Positions 50,431 through 57,392 of a stretch of DNA of 64,000 nt are shown here, one piece after another. How positions within the stretch are numbered: position 1 is the stretch's first letter; every line of letters begins with the position of its first letter. Under the pieces are notes generated by a model that saw nothing but the letters and a program-made list of their open reading frames with translations, was not told where the DNA came from and did no database searches. The position numbers and the translations under genes were made by a program. The stretch is taken from the NCBI RefSeq assembly GCF_000722765.2, contig NZ_CP028415.1:626501-690500 (forward strand), read 5' to 3'. The DNA comes from Streptococcus mitis. GTDB taxonomy: Bacteria > Bacillota > Bacilli > Lactobacillales > Streptococcaceae.

Positions 50431-51027
50431 TTATCCTCTACGTTCCAAGATAAAATAGACAACCGCAAAGATGCAAATCAAGGCAGCTATGCTAATAAAT
50501 ATCTGGCCCATGTAAAGAGTGAGAGACCCCATATACCCAATGATAACTGGTAGGATCATCAGTGCGCCTAGTATAAAAACAAACATCAAGCTAGCTGCCT
50601 TTGCTAAATTAGCATAAAAGCGTTCGTCCGGAGTTTCCTTGACATTTTTTAAAGAGAAAAAACCAAATCCAATCATTTCAATAACGAGGATAATTCCCAA
50701 AATCCATTCTTTAATACCAGAACTTACGCTAGGGGTCGCAACCCAAATTCCTACTGTATAAAAAATGCTTGCTGCCAACACAAGTATCGTGTAAAGCTTA
50801 GCAGACAAGTCAAAAATAATCTTTCCCTTACCTTTCTGACTTTTATGAGACCATAGTTTCATATGTAGCCAGCTCCAAATAGCTACAATTTGACATTGCA
50901 CTGAAATACCAGTAATAACTAACTTGGGTCCCCAACTAAGATTAGAACCAAATAAAACAATAAAATCAATAAAGAGAGCTACGGCAATCATTGCAATGAG
51001 GCCACGCATTTTTTGACTTTTTTTCAT
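50431..51027 (-). CDS. Membrane protein paired with XRE regulator
   Basis: A 198-residue protein with about six hydrophobic segments (residues 9-28, 32-52, 74-95, 101-120, 138-160, 168-190) and no recognised family. The segment NVKETPDERFYANLAKAASLMF, with the TPDER motif, is of a kind often seen in small membrane proteins co-encoded with short XRE regulators in Firmicutes. The start at 51027 is chosen for AGGAG 6-10 nt upstream; the longer frame to 51063 begins inside the operator region. Function unknown: signalling, stress response or immunity are guesses. Confidence 0.72.
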   Translation of the reverse strand: MKKSQKMRGLIAMIAVALFIDFIVLFGSNLSWGPKLVITGISVQCQIVAIWSWLHMKLWSHKSQKGKGKIIFDLSAKLYTILVLAASIFYTVGIWVATPSVSSGIKEWILGIILVIEMIGFGFFSLKNVKETPDERFYANLAKAASLMFVFILGALMILPVIIGYMGSLTLYMGQIFISIAALICIFAVVYFILERRG

Positions 51028-51043
51028 GATAGACTCCTTTTTT

Positions 51044-51096
51044 GTGTTACAAATATATAACACTTAAATTTTATGTTATAAATATATCACATTCAA
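51044..51096 (-). promoter_or_regulatory. XRE operon promoter with two operator-like repeats
   Basis: Minus-strand TTGAAT (51096-51091), 17-bp spacer and TAAAAT (51073-51068). Two related 20-bp palindromic sequences, GTGTTACAAATATATAACAC at 51044-51063 and ATGTTATAAATATATCACAT at 51073-51092 (plus-strand reading), lie over the start site and inside the promoter spacer. Autoregulation by the XRE protein is inferred. Confidence 0.65.
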
Positions 51097-51177
51097 ATTT
51101 AGAAAGCAAGAATTTATGTGCCAAGGTGGCAATTATTTGAAAAATTTTTTTAATAAAAGCCCTCGATAGTCAAACAA

Positions 51178-51360
51178 CTAAAGAATTCTTTGAAGCAATG
51201 CATCGGATTTGATTTGGATAGTTTCGTTAACAATATTTGATGATAAAGAATTTTTGAAAAATCTGGATATTGTATGAATCTCTACTTTTTTTCTTAGACT
51301 GTTATAAACTCTGTCAGAATAAGCCTTATAGGTGTAGAAGTTAATTTTTACAGAACTAAA
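51178..51360 (-). pseudogene. Decayed coding fragment, unknown family
   Basis: A minus-strand frame is open for 60 codons without a start, with a protein-like sequence (INFYTYKAYSDRVYNSLRKK followed by VEIHTISRFFKNSLSSNIVN) ending LLQRIL-stop, after which LFDYRGLLLKKFFK continues past the stop. I do not recognise it. The density of readable short peptides on one strand through 51130-51537 suggests a degraded gene. The rest of 51097-51534 shows no intact gene. Confidence 0.35.
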
Positions 51361-51468
51361 TTATTCCCCTATTTAGAATCTATTAATTCATATTTTATAA
51401 ATTAATTAGTAGATATCGTTCTTAAAATCCTTGATATTTCGTTTGGGAACGGGCTTGGGATTTAGAAG

Positions 51469-51537
51469 TCAAGCATCCAAATCACGTTCAGGAGAGATGA
51501 AGGGTTTGACTTGATGGTCTTTATAAAATTTTTCTAA
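51469..51537 (-). pseudogene. Coding fragment abutting the BOX
   Basis: Read leftward from the BOX edge the frame gives EKFYKDHQVKPFISPERDLD, then Ala and a stop, and in another frame NPKPVPKRNIKDFKNDIY. It looks like the C-terminal end of a lost protein cut by the BOX element; identity unknown. Confidence 0.35.
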
Positions 51538-51689
51538 TACTCTTCGAAAATCTCTTCAAACTACGTCAGCTTTGCCTTGCCGTAGATATATGTAACTGAC
51601 TTCGTCAGTCTTATCTACAACCTCAAAGCAGTGCTTTGAGCAACCTGCGGCTAGCTTCCTAGTTTGCTCTTTGATTTTCGAAGAGTATA
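51535..51689 (+). repeat. BOX element A-B-C with symmetric ends
   Basis: 155 bp, matching boxA (59), one boxB (45) and boxC (50). Orientation is plus. Unlike the other copies its boxC end reads GATTTTCGAAGAGTAT, the exact reverse complement of the boxA end, giving perfect 16-bp terminal inverted repeats. Confidence 0.9.
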
Positions 51690-51787
51690 AAATAGTATTC
51701 ACGGATAGCTTCTTTCAAACATATATTTCCTACTTCTAACAAATTTCTAAATGGTTTAAGAATTTTATAGTCTGTCAAGTTTTTTTC

Positions 51788-51815
51788 TTGACACCTGTCA
51801 GAAATCTGTTATAAT
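51788..51815 (+). promoter_or_regulatory. Promoter of rpsP
   Basis: Perfect TTGACA (51788-51793), 16-bp spacer, perfect TATAAT (51810-51815) with extended TG. Confidence 0.85.
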
Positions 51816-51879
51816 AGAACATGTGCTAAATAGCTCAGCTATTTCACCGAAATAAAAAATAAGAAAAGAGACTTTAAAA

Positions 51880-52152
51880 ATGGCAGTTAAAATCCGTTTG
51901 ACTCGTATGGGTTCTAAGAAAAAACCTTTCTACCGTATCAACGTAGCAGATTCACGTTCACCACGTGACGGACGTTTCATCGAAACAGTTGGAACTTACA
52001 ACCCACTTGTTGCAGAAAACCAAGTAACTTTGAAAGAAGACCGCGTTCTTGCATGGTTGGCTGATGGAGCTCAACCTTCAGATACAGTACGTAACATCCT
52101 TTCAAAAGAAGGCGTATTGAAAAAATTCCACGATTCTAAATTCTCAAAATAA
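51880..52152 (+). CDS. rpsP: 30S ribosomal protein S16
   Basis: A 90-residue S16, an assembly protein of the small subunit: [32 protein letters not shown] at the N-terminus is diagnostic, with TVGTYNP and the C-terminal [20 protein letters not shown] precedes the ATG. It starts the ribosome-maturation group with khpA, now separated from rimM-trmD by accessory genes. Confidence 0.98.
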   Translation: MAVKIRLTRMGSKKKPFYRINVADSRSPRDGRFIETVGTYNPLVAENQVTLKEDRVLAWLADGAQPSDTVRNILSKEGVLKKFHDSKFSK

Positions 52153-52171
52153 GTTTAAAGTAGGTTGACAG

Positions 52172-52411
52172 ATGGATACGATTGAAAATCTCATTATTGC
52201 GATTGTGAAACCCTTGATTTCACAACCAGATGCCTTAACTATCAAGATTGAAGATACACCAGAATTTTTGGAATATCATTTGGATCTTGATCAAAGCGAT
52301 GTGGGTCGTGTAATCGGTCGTAAGGGTCGCACTATTTCTGCGATAAGAACGATTGTCTACTCTGTCCCAACTGAAGACAAAAAAGTAAGAATCGTTATTG
52401 ACGAAAAATAA
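52172..52411 (+). CDS. khpA: RNA-binding KH-domain protein KhpA
   Basis: A 79-residue single KH domain with the GXXG loop in [18 protein letters not shown]. In pneumococcus KhpA forms a complex with KhpB (EloR/Jag) at midcell and influences cell elongation through RNA binding. The gene follows rpsP by 19 nt and is followed by a terminator at 52417-52441. Confidence 0.93.
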   Translation: MDTIENLIIAIVKPLISQPDALTIKIEDTPEFLEYHLDLDQSDVGRVIGRKGRTISAIRTIVYSVPTEDKKVRIVIDEK

Positions 52412-52416
52412 GAAGG

Positions 52417-52441
52417 GCGGGACGAATGTCTCGCTTTTTTT
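52417..52441 (+). terminator. Terminator after khpA
   Basis: GCGGGAC / GTCTCGC, 7 bp with one G-T pair, tetraloop GAAT, then seven T. Confidence 0.85.
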
Positions 52442-52454
52442 GCAAGGAGAAAGA

Positions 52455-52781
52455 ATGAGAGATTTAACAGTTAGACAACTAGAGGAATATTTACTTGACC
52501 ATTACCGACAATCTAGAACAGAAGAAGGGCTTTTTATTAAGCTAGTAGAAGAAGTTGGAGAAGTTGCTGAGGTTTTAAATGGACGCTCTGGTCGAAAAGA
52601 AGGAGTTCAAGATTCGAACGAGGAACTAGCAAAAGAATTGGCTGATATCATTCACTACACTGTCGCAATTGCAGCCATCAACGACATAGATCTAACCAAG
52701 ACCATTTTTGAAAAAGACAAAAAGGCGGCTATAAAATATCAGCATGAACGTGATTTGGAAGGATTTTTGAAAGAAAACTGA
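52455..52781 (+). CDS. MazG-like nucleotide pyrophosphohydrolase
   Basis: A 108-residue all-alpha NTP pyrophosphatase-type protein. The metal-binding EEVGEVAE motif (residues about 30-37) and the ELAKELADIIHYTVAIA helix with the second acidic pair (EXXD) define the MazG fold. Members hydrolyse canonical or modified dNTPs or alarmones; this substrate is unknown. The start at 52455 has AAGGAGAAAG upstream; the longer frame to 52398 would lie in khpA. It has no clear promoter after the khpA terminator, so expression depends on read-through or an unseen promoter. Confidence 0.85.
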   Translation: MRDLTVRQLEEYLLDHYRQSRTEEGLFIKLVEEVGEVAEVLNGRSGRKEGVQDSNEELAKELADIIHYTVAIAAINDIDLTKTIFEKDKKAAIKYQHERDLEGFLKEN

Positions 52782-52788
52782 AAAAAGG

Positions 52789-53340
52789 ATGAATATTAAT
52801 TGTGTTTTTAACATAGATTGGTCAATGTATATTGATTGGCTATTAAGAATTTTACAAATTGCGACATTTATTGCTGTGATTATAAAGATAACTTTCCAAA
52901 ATAAGGTTTATATCAATAATATTGAGATCAAGGAAATTAAACCATTCGAGTTTAAATATTTACATACAAATTTTCACTATATTCATGAATTTACGCATAA
53001 TATAAGTAGCAAACCTTTTAATCATTTGATTTTTTATCCCAAAGAAGTTGATATTGAAATAGTAGAATTTTATTCTTTAAACTATGATTCAAGAAACGAT
53101 TGTTTGATTGTAAATAATAAACTGCATACAGTTAAAAATTTAAAGAATTATACATGCTTATTGATTCATACAAATTTACCAGAGAATATGCCTAGTTTAA
53201 GAATGAAATGGAAAACAAGTCAGGGTGAAATTGGGGAATATACATTTTATAGCAATATGTATAACGGGAATGTAAATATCTCATCTTTCAAATATAAATT
53301 AACATTAAAGAGGAAAATATTAGCACTTTTTGGACTATAG
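52789..53340 (+). CDS. AT-rich hypothetical protein with one membrane segment
   Basis: A 183-residue protein of unknown family. One membrane segment lies at about residues 13-37, followed by an apparently beta-rich, Asn/Tyr/Lys-rich soluble domain. The gene is visibly more AT-rich than rpsP-khpA or rimM-trmD, with codon use to match, which points to recent acquisition. It starts 7 nt after the MazG-like gene with AAAAAAGG as binding site, so they probably form a pair. An anti-phage or stress role alongside MazG is conceivable but not shown. Confidence 0.6.
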   Translation: MNINCVFNIDWSMYIDWLLRILQIATFIAVIIKITFQNKVYINNIEIKEIKPFEFKYLHTNFHYIHEFTHNISSKPFNHLIFYPKEVDIEIVEFYSLNYDSRNDCLIVNNKLHTVKNLKNYTCLLIHTNLPENMPSLRMKWKTSQGEIGEYTFYSNMYNGNVNISSFKYKLTLKRKILALFGL

Positions 53341-53367
53341 CGGGCCCTCTATGTATTTTCCTCTAAC

Positions 53368-53396
53368 TTGTGAAAATCCTTGGAACGTGATAAAAT
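53368..53396 (+). promoter_or_regulatory. Promoter of the hydrolase-rimM-trmD unit
   Basis: TTGTGA at 53368-53373, 17-bp spacer, TAAAAT at 53391-53396 with extended TG at 53388-53389. Confidence 0.65.
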
Positions 53397-53431
53397 AAAG
53401 GATAAGGATTTTTAATAATTCATTATATAGA

Positions 53432-54235
53432 ATGAGTGTCTTTTTTATGAAGAGGTTTGAAGTATCTACAAAAATTGGTAATCTCTCTGTTACTTATCAA
53501 AAGCAAAAGAAAGTGCTAGTTTGTCTAAACGGAGCAGGTTTACTACCAAGTTATGAAAATTTTTCACTTATACTTGAAAAACTTCCTCCTACAATTGGTT
53601 ATTTGACAATTGATTTTCCGAACACAGGTAGGAGTCCGATTCATGACCAAGCTGGAAAAAATCTAGATAATCTTGTAGATGCGGTTTATGAAGTACTTGA
53701 AGAATTAGGGATTTCTGAATATATACTTTGTGTACATAGTTTGAGTGGAATTTTAGCTTGTAAATTGCTCAAGAAACCAATTAAGTGTCAGGCTTTAGTA
53801 GCAATGGAACCGACAACTAAAAAAGTCATGTTTGCTGATTTTTCAGAAAATCCTTATCCAGAAATGGAAGAGCAGATGAGGCTGATTGACGAGTATGGTT
53901 CTGAACTTTATTTTAAGAACTTAACTCAAGCAACATTTAGCCCTGAAATTAATAAAGAAATCTGGGAAATAATGCAAGAAAAAGGTTCAGAGTTGGAAAA
54001 TCAAGATCCAGGATTTCAGATATCTGGAGAGATTACTGAGGAAGATTTTGAGAATTTGTCGATAGAAGCTTATACCCCTGTATTTATTTTTTGTCAGCCT
54101 TATAGAGAAAAAGAGTACAGAGAATCAGAATATTGGACTTCCAATACTAAACTCATTTTAGGAGGGAATCACCATTATTTACAATGGTCTGAATCCGAAA
54201 AAATTGCGACTATTATTCGAGAATTGTCAGAATAA
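53432..54235 (+). CDS. Alpha/beta hydrolase
   Basis: A 267-residue alpha/beta-hydrolase fold protein: oxyanion strand VLVCLNGAG (near 28-37), TIDFPNTGRSP, the nucleophile elbow CVHSLSGILA (Ser near 105, with Val and Ser instead of the usual flanking Gly residues), a cap of acidic helices, and the catalytic His in GGNHHYLQW near the C-terminus. No signal peptide. Substrate unknown. The start is uncertain: 53432 and 53447 are both possible and neither has a good ribosome-binding site. It lies 30 nt before rimM and carries the promoter for it. Confidence 0.78.
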   Translation: MSVFFMKRFEVSTKIGNLSVTYQKQKKVLVCLNGAGLLPSYENFSLILEKLPPTIGYLTIDFPNTGRSPIHDQAGKNLDNLVDAVYEVLEELGISEYILCVHSLSGILACKLLKKPIKCQALVAMEPTTKKVMFADFSENPYPEMEEQMRLIDEYGSELYFKNLTQATFSPEINKEIWEIMQEKGSELENQDPGFQISGEITEEDFENLSIEAYTPVFIFCQPYREKEYRESEYWTSNTKLILGGNHHYLQWSESEKIATIIRELSE

Positions 54236-54265
54236 GATGGAAAGAAGGAGACTATAGGAGACAAG

Positions 54266-54784
54266 ATGAACTACTTTAATGTTGGGAAAATCGTCAATAC
54301 GCAGGGATTGCAAGGTGAGATGCGAGTCTTGTCTGTGACAGATTTTGCAGAAGAACGGTTTAAAAAAGGGGCTGAGCTGGCCTTGTTTGATGAAAAAAAT
54401 CAGTTTGTTCAAACAGTGACCATTGCTAGTCACCGTAAACAGAAGAACTTTGACATTATTAAATTTAAAGATATGTACCATATCAATGCTATCGAAAAGT
54501 ACAAGGGATACAGTCTCAAGGTTGCTGAGAAAGATTTGAATGACCTAGAAGATGGTGAATTTTACTATCACGAGATTATCGGTTTAGAAGTCTATGAGGG
54601 TGATAATTTGATTGGAACCATCAAGGAAATCCTGCAACCAGGTGCCAACGATGTCTGGGTGGTCAAGCGAAAAGGCAAGCGTGATTTGTTATTGCCTTAT
54701 ATCCCACCAGTGGTTCTCAATGTTGATATTCCAAACAACCGCGTCGATGTGGAAATCTTAGAAGGGTTAGACGATGAAGATTGA
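54266..54784 (+). CDS. rimM: 16S rRNA processing protein RimM
   Basis: A 172-residue assembly factor that binds S19 in the 30S head. The RimM beta-barrel ([19 protein letters not shown]) and the C-terminal PRC-barrel ([46 protein letters not shown]) are both present. AGGAGAC precedes the ATG. It overlaps trmD by 11 bases. Confidence 0.96.
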   Translation: MNYFNVGKIVNTQGLQGEMRVLSVTDFAEERFKKGAELALFDEKNQFVQTVTIASHRKQKNFDIIKFKDMYHINAIEKYKGYSLKVAEKDLNDLEDGEFYYHEIIGLEVYEGDNLIGTIKEILQPGANDVWVVKRKGKRDLLLPYIPPVVLNVDIPNNRVDVEILEGLDDED

Positions 54785-55493
54785 TATTTTAACCCTTTTT
54801 CCAGAGATGTTTTCTCCACTGGAGCACTCAATCGTTGGAAAGGCTCGAGAAAAAGGGCTCTTGGATATCCAGTATCATAATTTTCGAGAAAATGCTGAAA
54901 AGGCCCGCCATGTTGATGATGAGCCCTACGGAGGCGGTCAGGGGATGTTGCTCCGAGCTCAACCCATTTTCGATGCCTTTGATGCTATTGAAAAGAAAAA
55001 TCCGCGCGTCATTCTCCTAGACCCAGCTGGCAAGCAGTTTGATCAGTCTTATGCTGAGGATTTGGCTCAAGAGGAAGAGCTAATCTTTATCTGTGGTCAC
55101 TACGAGGGCTATGATGAGCGCATTAAGACCTTGGTGACAGATGAGATCTCCCTGGGGGACTATGTCTTGACTGGTGGAGAGTTGGCGGCTATGACCATGA
55201 TTGATGCTACGGTACGCCTGATTCCAGAAGTAATCGGCAAGGAGTCTAGCCACCAAGATGATAGTTTTTCTTCAGGCCTTCTTGAATATCCTCAGTACAC
55301 GCGTCCCTATGATTATCGAGGAATGGTCGTGCCAGATGTATTGATGAGCGGGCACCATGAAAAGATTCGTCAGTGGCGATTGTATGAGAGTTTGAAGAAA
55401 ACCTATGAACGCAGACCGGATTTGCTTAAACATTATCAACTGACAGTAGAAGAAGAAAAAATGCTGGCAGAAATCAAAGAAAACAAAGAATAA
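54774..55493 (+). CDS. trmD: tRNA (guanine-N1)-methyltransferase TrmD
   Basis: Methylates G37 of tRNAs to prevent frameshifting. The 239-residue SPOUT-type enzyme has [12 protein letters not shown], the knot motifs [27 protein letters not shown] and [17 protein letters not shown], and the HHE(K)IRQWR segment in the C-terminal domain. It overlaps rimM by 11 bases with coupled translation. Confidence 0.97.
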   Translation: MKIDILTLFPEMFSPLEHSIVGKAREKGLLDIQYHNFRENAEKARHVDDEPYGGGQGMLLRAQPIFDAFDAIEKKNPRVILLDPAGKQFDQSYAEDLAQEEELIFICGHYEGYDERIKTLVTDEISLGDYVLTGGELAAMTMIDATVRLIPEVIGKESSHQDDSFSSGLLEYPQYTRPYDYRGMVVPDVLMSGHHEKIRQWRLYESLKKTYERRPDLLKHYQLTVEEEKMLAEIKENKE

Positions 55494-55504
55494 AGGAGAT
55501 ACCT

Positions 55505-55843
55505 ATGCAAGTAATCAAACGTGATGGAGAAATTGCTGAATTTAATCCAGATAAGATTTATCAAGCTATCTTAAAGGCAGCCCAGACTGTCTATGTATTG
55601 ACAGATGATTTACGTCAAAACCTTGCACAAGTCACTAAGAAAGTGGTTTTGGATTTGGAAGAAGCCAAGGTGGAACGTGCTACCATCAGCATGATTCAGT
55701 CTATGGTTGAACATCGTTTACTGGGTGCAGGTTACATTACCATAGCAGAACACTACATTTCCTATCGTCTACAACGTGACTTGGAAAGAAGTGGTTATGG
55801 AGATCATATCGCAGTTCATTTACATTTTGAACAAATTCGCTAA
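55505..55843 (+). CDS. Stand-alone ATP-cone domain protein
   Basis: A 112-residue protein consisting of an ATP-cone: VIKRDGEIAEFNPDKIYQAILKAA at the start and SMVEHRLLGAGYITIAEHYISYRL at the end. ATP-cones are nucleotide sensors normally fused to ribonucleotide reductase or NrdR; here there is neither a zinc ribbon nor a reductase domain. It follows trmD by 11 nt with AAAGGAG, so it belongs to that operon. The role is unknown; control of another protein by nucleotide-dependent association is a guess. Confidence 0.85.
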   Translation: MQVIKRDGEIAEFNPDKIYQAILKAAQTVYVLTDDLRQNLAQVTKKVVLDLEEAKVERATISMIQSMVEHRLLGAGYITIAEHYISYRLQRDLERSGYGDHIAVHLHFEQIR

Positions 55844-55847
55844 GAAA

Positions 55848-55882
55848 AAAGAGTGGGATGAAGCAACTACATCTCACTCTTT
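55848..55882. terminator. Bidirectional terminator overlapping the minus gene's end
   Basis: A 13-bp stem AAAGAGTGGGATG / CATCTCACTCTTT with one G-T pair. The T run is best on the minus strand, and the right arm contains the TGA stop of the 55874-56194 gene. Confidence 0.85.
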
Positions 55883-56194
55883 CTTAAATCTATTTTTTTG
55901 GGCTGTTTGGACAGTTGAAGGGACAAATCGTAGACGTTGAATATCGCTTATGCGAATAATACGGGTCACATTTTTAGCAAAATTTTTCACGATAATTTGC
56001 TGGCGCTGCTGATCGTATTTGATGATGTCACCTGTAAAACTTGTCTCAGACAAGATAAGGTGAACAGCAGTTTGTTTCTGGATAGCCTCTTCAATAGTAG
56101 CTGTAAGGGAGTTGCTTTCAGTCTGGTCAGGTTGGTCATGTCCATTTAAAAAGTCATGTATTTTATCTAGAACTTGCTGGAATTTATATCTCAT
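55874..56194 (-). CDS. Hypothetical protein (106 aa)
   Basis: Soluble protein of unknown function. An N-terminal helix (KFQQVLDKIHDFLNG) is followed by a helical stretch and then a five-strand pattern (HLILSETSFTGDIIKYDQQ, QIIVKNFAKNVTRIIRISDI), which resembles a small Sm-like or SH3-like barrel and ends in a basic tail. GGGAGGCC precedes the ATG. Single gene, with a shared terminator. The Sm-like comparison is only by strand pattern. Confidence 0.65.
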   Translation of the reverse strand: MRYKFQQVLDKIHDFLNGHDQPDQTESNSLTATIEEAIQKQTAVHLILSETSFTGDIIKYDQQRQQIIVKNFAKNVTRIIRISDIQRLRFVPSTVQTAQKNRFKKE

Positions 56195-56253
56195 AGTGGC
56201 CTCCCTTCTTTTATACCATATTATATAAAATTTTCCTAAAATCTACAAGATTT

Positions 56254-56261
56254 TACGAATA
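56254..56261 (+). promoter_or_regulatory. ComX (sigma-X) cin-box
   Basis: An exact TACGAATA, preceded by a T-rich stretch, lies 30 bases upstream of the PC4-like gene, leaving room for a short leader and the AAAGGAG site. The equivalent pneumococcal gene is, to my recollection, among the late competence genes. Confidence 0.7.
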
Positions 56262-56291
56262 AACTAATGAAAGCTAAAAAAGGAGAAGAAA

Positions 56292-56507
56292 ATGGCAGAA
56301 TTTACATTTGAAATTGAAGAGCACCTGTTGACTCTTTCTGAAAACGAAAAAGGTTGGACCAAGGAGATCAACCGTGTGAGCTTTAATGGTGCTCCTGCAA
56401 AGTTTGATATTCGTGCTTGGAGCCCAGACCATACTAAAATGGGCAAAGGAATTACCCTCTCCAATGAAGAATTTCAAACCATGGTGGATGCCTTTAAAGG
56501 CAACTAA
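56292..56507 (+). CDS. PC4/YdbC-type single-stranded nucleic-acid-binding protein
   Basis: A 71-residue protein of the YdbC/PC4 family, which bind single-stranded DNA as dimers. The sequence shows FTFEIEEHLLTLSENEKGWTKEINRVSFNG, then KFDIRAWSPDHTKMGKGITLSNEE and a final helix; the KFDIRxW and KGITL strands are the PC4 nucleic-acid face. AAAGGAGAAG precedes the ATG. The cin-box upstream puts it in the competence regulon, where ssDNA binding would fit transformation. Its TAA stop is at the edge of a BOX. Confidence 0.83.
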   Translation: MAEFTFEIEEHLLTLSENEKGWTKEINRVSFNGAPAKFDIRAWSPDHTKMGKGITLSNEEFQTMVDAFKGN

Positions 56508-56612
56508 TACTCAATGAAAATCAAAGAGCAAACTAGGAAGCTAGCCGTAGGCAGTACTTGAGTACGGCAAGGCGAAGCTGACGTGGTTTGAATTTGATTT
56601 TCGAAGAGTATA
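56507..56612 (-). repeat. BOX element, boxA-boxC form
   Basis: 106 bp, same short subtype as 4625-4732: boxC end at left, a GTACTTGAGTAC hairpin, boxA core GGCAAGGCGAAGCTGACG, and the boxA end at right. It begins on the last base of the preceding gene's stop codon. Confidence 0.9.
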
Positions 56613-56629
56613 AGTTTTCAAAATGAAAG

Positions 56630-56668
56630 AAAAGGATACTGAGTTATGACAACTCGATATCCTTTTTT
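56630..56668. terminator. Bidirectional terminator at the end of bioY
   Basis: AAAAGGATA / TATCCTTTT with an inner GAGTT/AACTC stem. It overlaps the bioY stop codon. Confidence 0.85.
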
Positions 56669-57203
56669 AGTTAGTAAAGTAAGCCTGATTTTTAAGGCGT
56701 TGAAGTAATGGACGGCTAATAAAACTAATAGCAATAATTTTACCAAGATCTGGGATGATAAAGGGAAATACCCCCACAGCAAGAGCTTTTTCAAATGGCA
56801 TTCCAGCTAGGAAATGCAATCCAATGATCCCACCAACAAAGACAAGTGTATCTCCTAAGAGATTTGCTAGAAAAATTCTGACAAAACCACTATCACTGTT
56901 AGTTAGAGAAGAGGTAAGTCCAGAATAAACAAGATAAAACCAAAGATAGCCTGCAGTAGGACCAATCAAAGCATGAAATCCAGCTCCACCTCCTGCAAAG
57001 ACAGGAAGACCGATAGCACCTAGAAGAAGATAGAGTCCAACAGAAAGTACAGCCTCTCTCGGTCTAAAGACAGTAGCAATCAAGCCGATTGCAAAATTTT
57101 GCAGAGTGAAGGGAACAGGTCCAATTGGAAGACTGATTTGTGCCAAAACAGCAATGAGAGCAGCCCCAATAGCAGGGATAGCATAAACGTGAGCTTTTTT
57201 CAA
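56667..57203 (-). CDS. bioY: Biotin transporter substrate-binding subunit BioY
   Basis: The S component of an ECF-type biotin importer. The 178-residue protein has six hydrophobic helices and BioY motifs GPVPFTLQNFAIGLIATVF, LYLLLGAIGLPVFAGGGAGFHALIGPTAGYLW and IPDLGKIIAI. The start codon is TTG at 57203, with AGAGG 9 nt upstream. No EcfA/EcfT genes are nearby, so it must share the housekeeping ECF module. An apparent BirA-type operator overlaps its promoter. Confidence 0.93.
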   Translation of the reverse strand: MKKAHVYAIPAIGAALIAVLAQISLPIGPVPFTLQNFAIGLIATVFRPREAVLSVGLYLLLGAIGLPVFAGGGAGFHALIGPTAGYLWFYLVYSGLTSSLTNSDSGFVRIFLANLLGDTLVFVGGIIGLHFLAGMPFEKALAVGVFPFIIPDLGKIIAISFISRPLLQRLKNQAYFTN

Positions 57204-57236
57204 AATAGTTAACCTCTTTTCTTATGTATAGTAACT

Positions 57237-57290
57237 ATTATACTTAATTTGATATTATTGTCAACCTGTTTTTATAACAAAGGTAACAAA
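57237..57290 (-). promoter_or_regulatory. bioY promoter with BirA-like operator
   Basis: Minus-strand TTGACA (57264-57259), 16-bp spacer and TATAAT (57242-57237). TTGTCAACC (57258-57266) and GGTAACAAA (57282-57290), 15 bp apart, resemble the BirA operator TTGTTAACC-N15-GGTTAACAA and cover the -35. Biotin repression is inferred. Confidence 0.6.
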
Positions 57291-57349
57291 AACTGTAACG
57301 GCCGATTTTGCTGACTAGGTAAGTTGTTTTCATCGATTTGTAAATCATC

Positions 57350-57385
57350 AAAAAAGAAGCAGACACATTTGTATCAGCTTCTTTT
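57350..57385 (-). terminator. Terminator of gor
   Basis: AAAAGAAGC (57352-57360) and GCTTCTTTT (57377-57385) form a 9-bp perfect stem; the minus-strand T run ends at 57350. Confidence 0.8.
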
Positions 57386-57392
57386 ATTTCGA

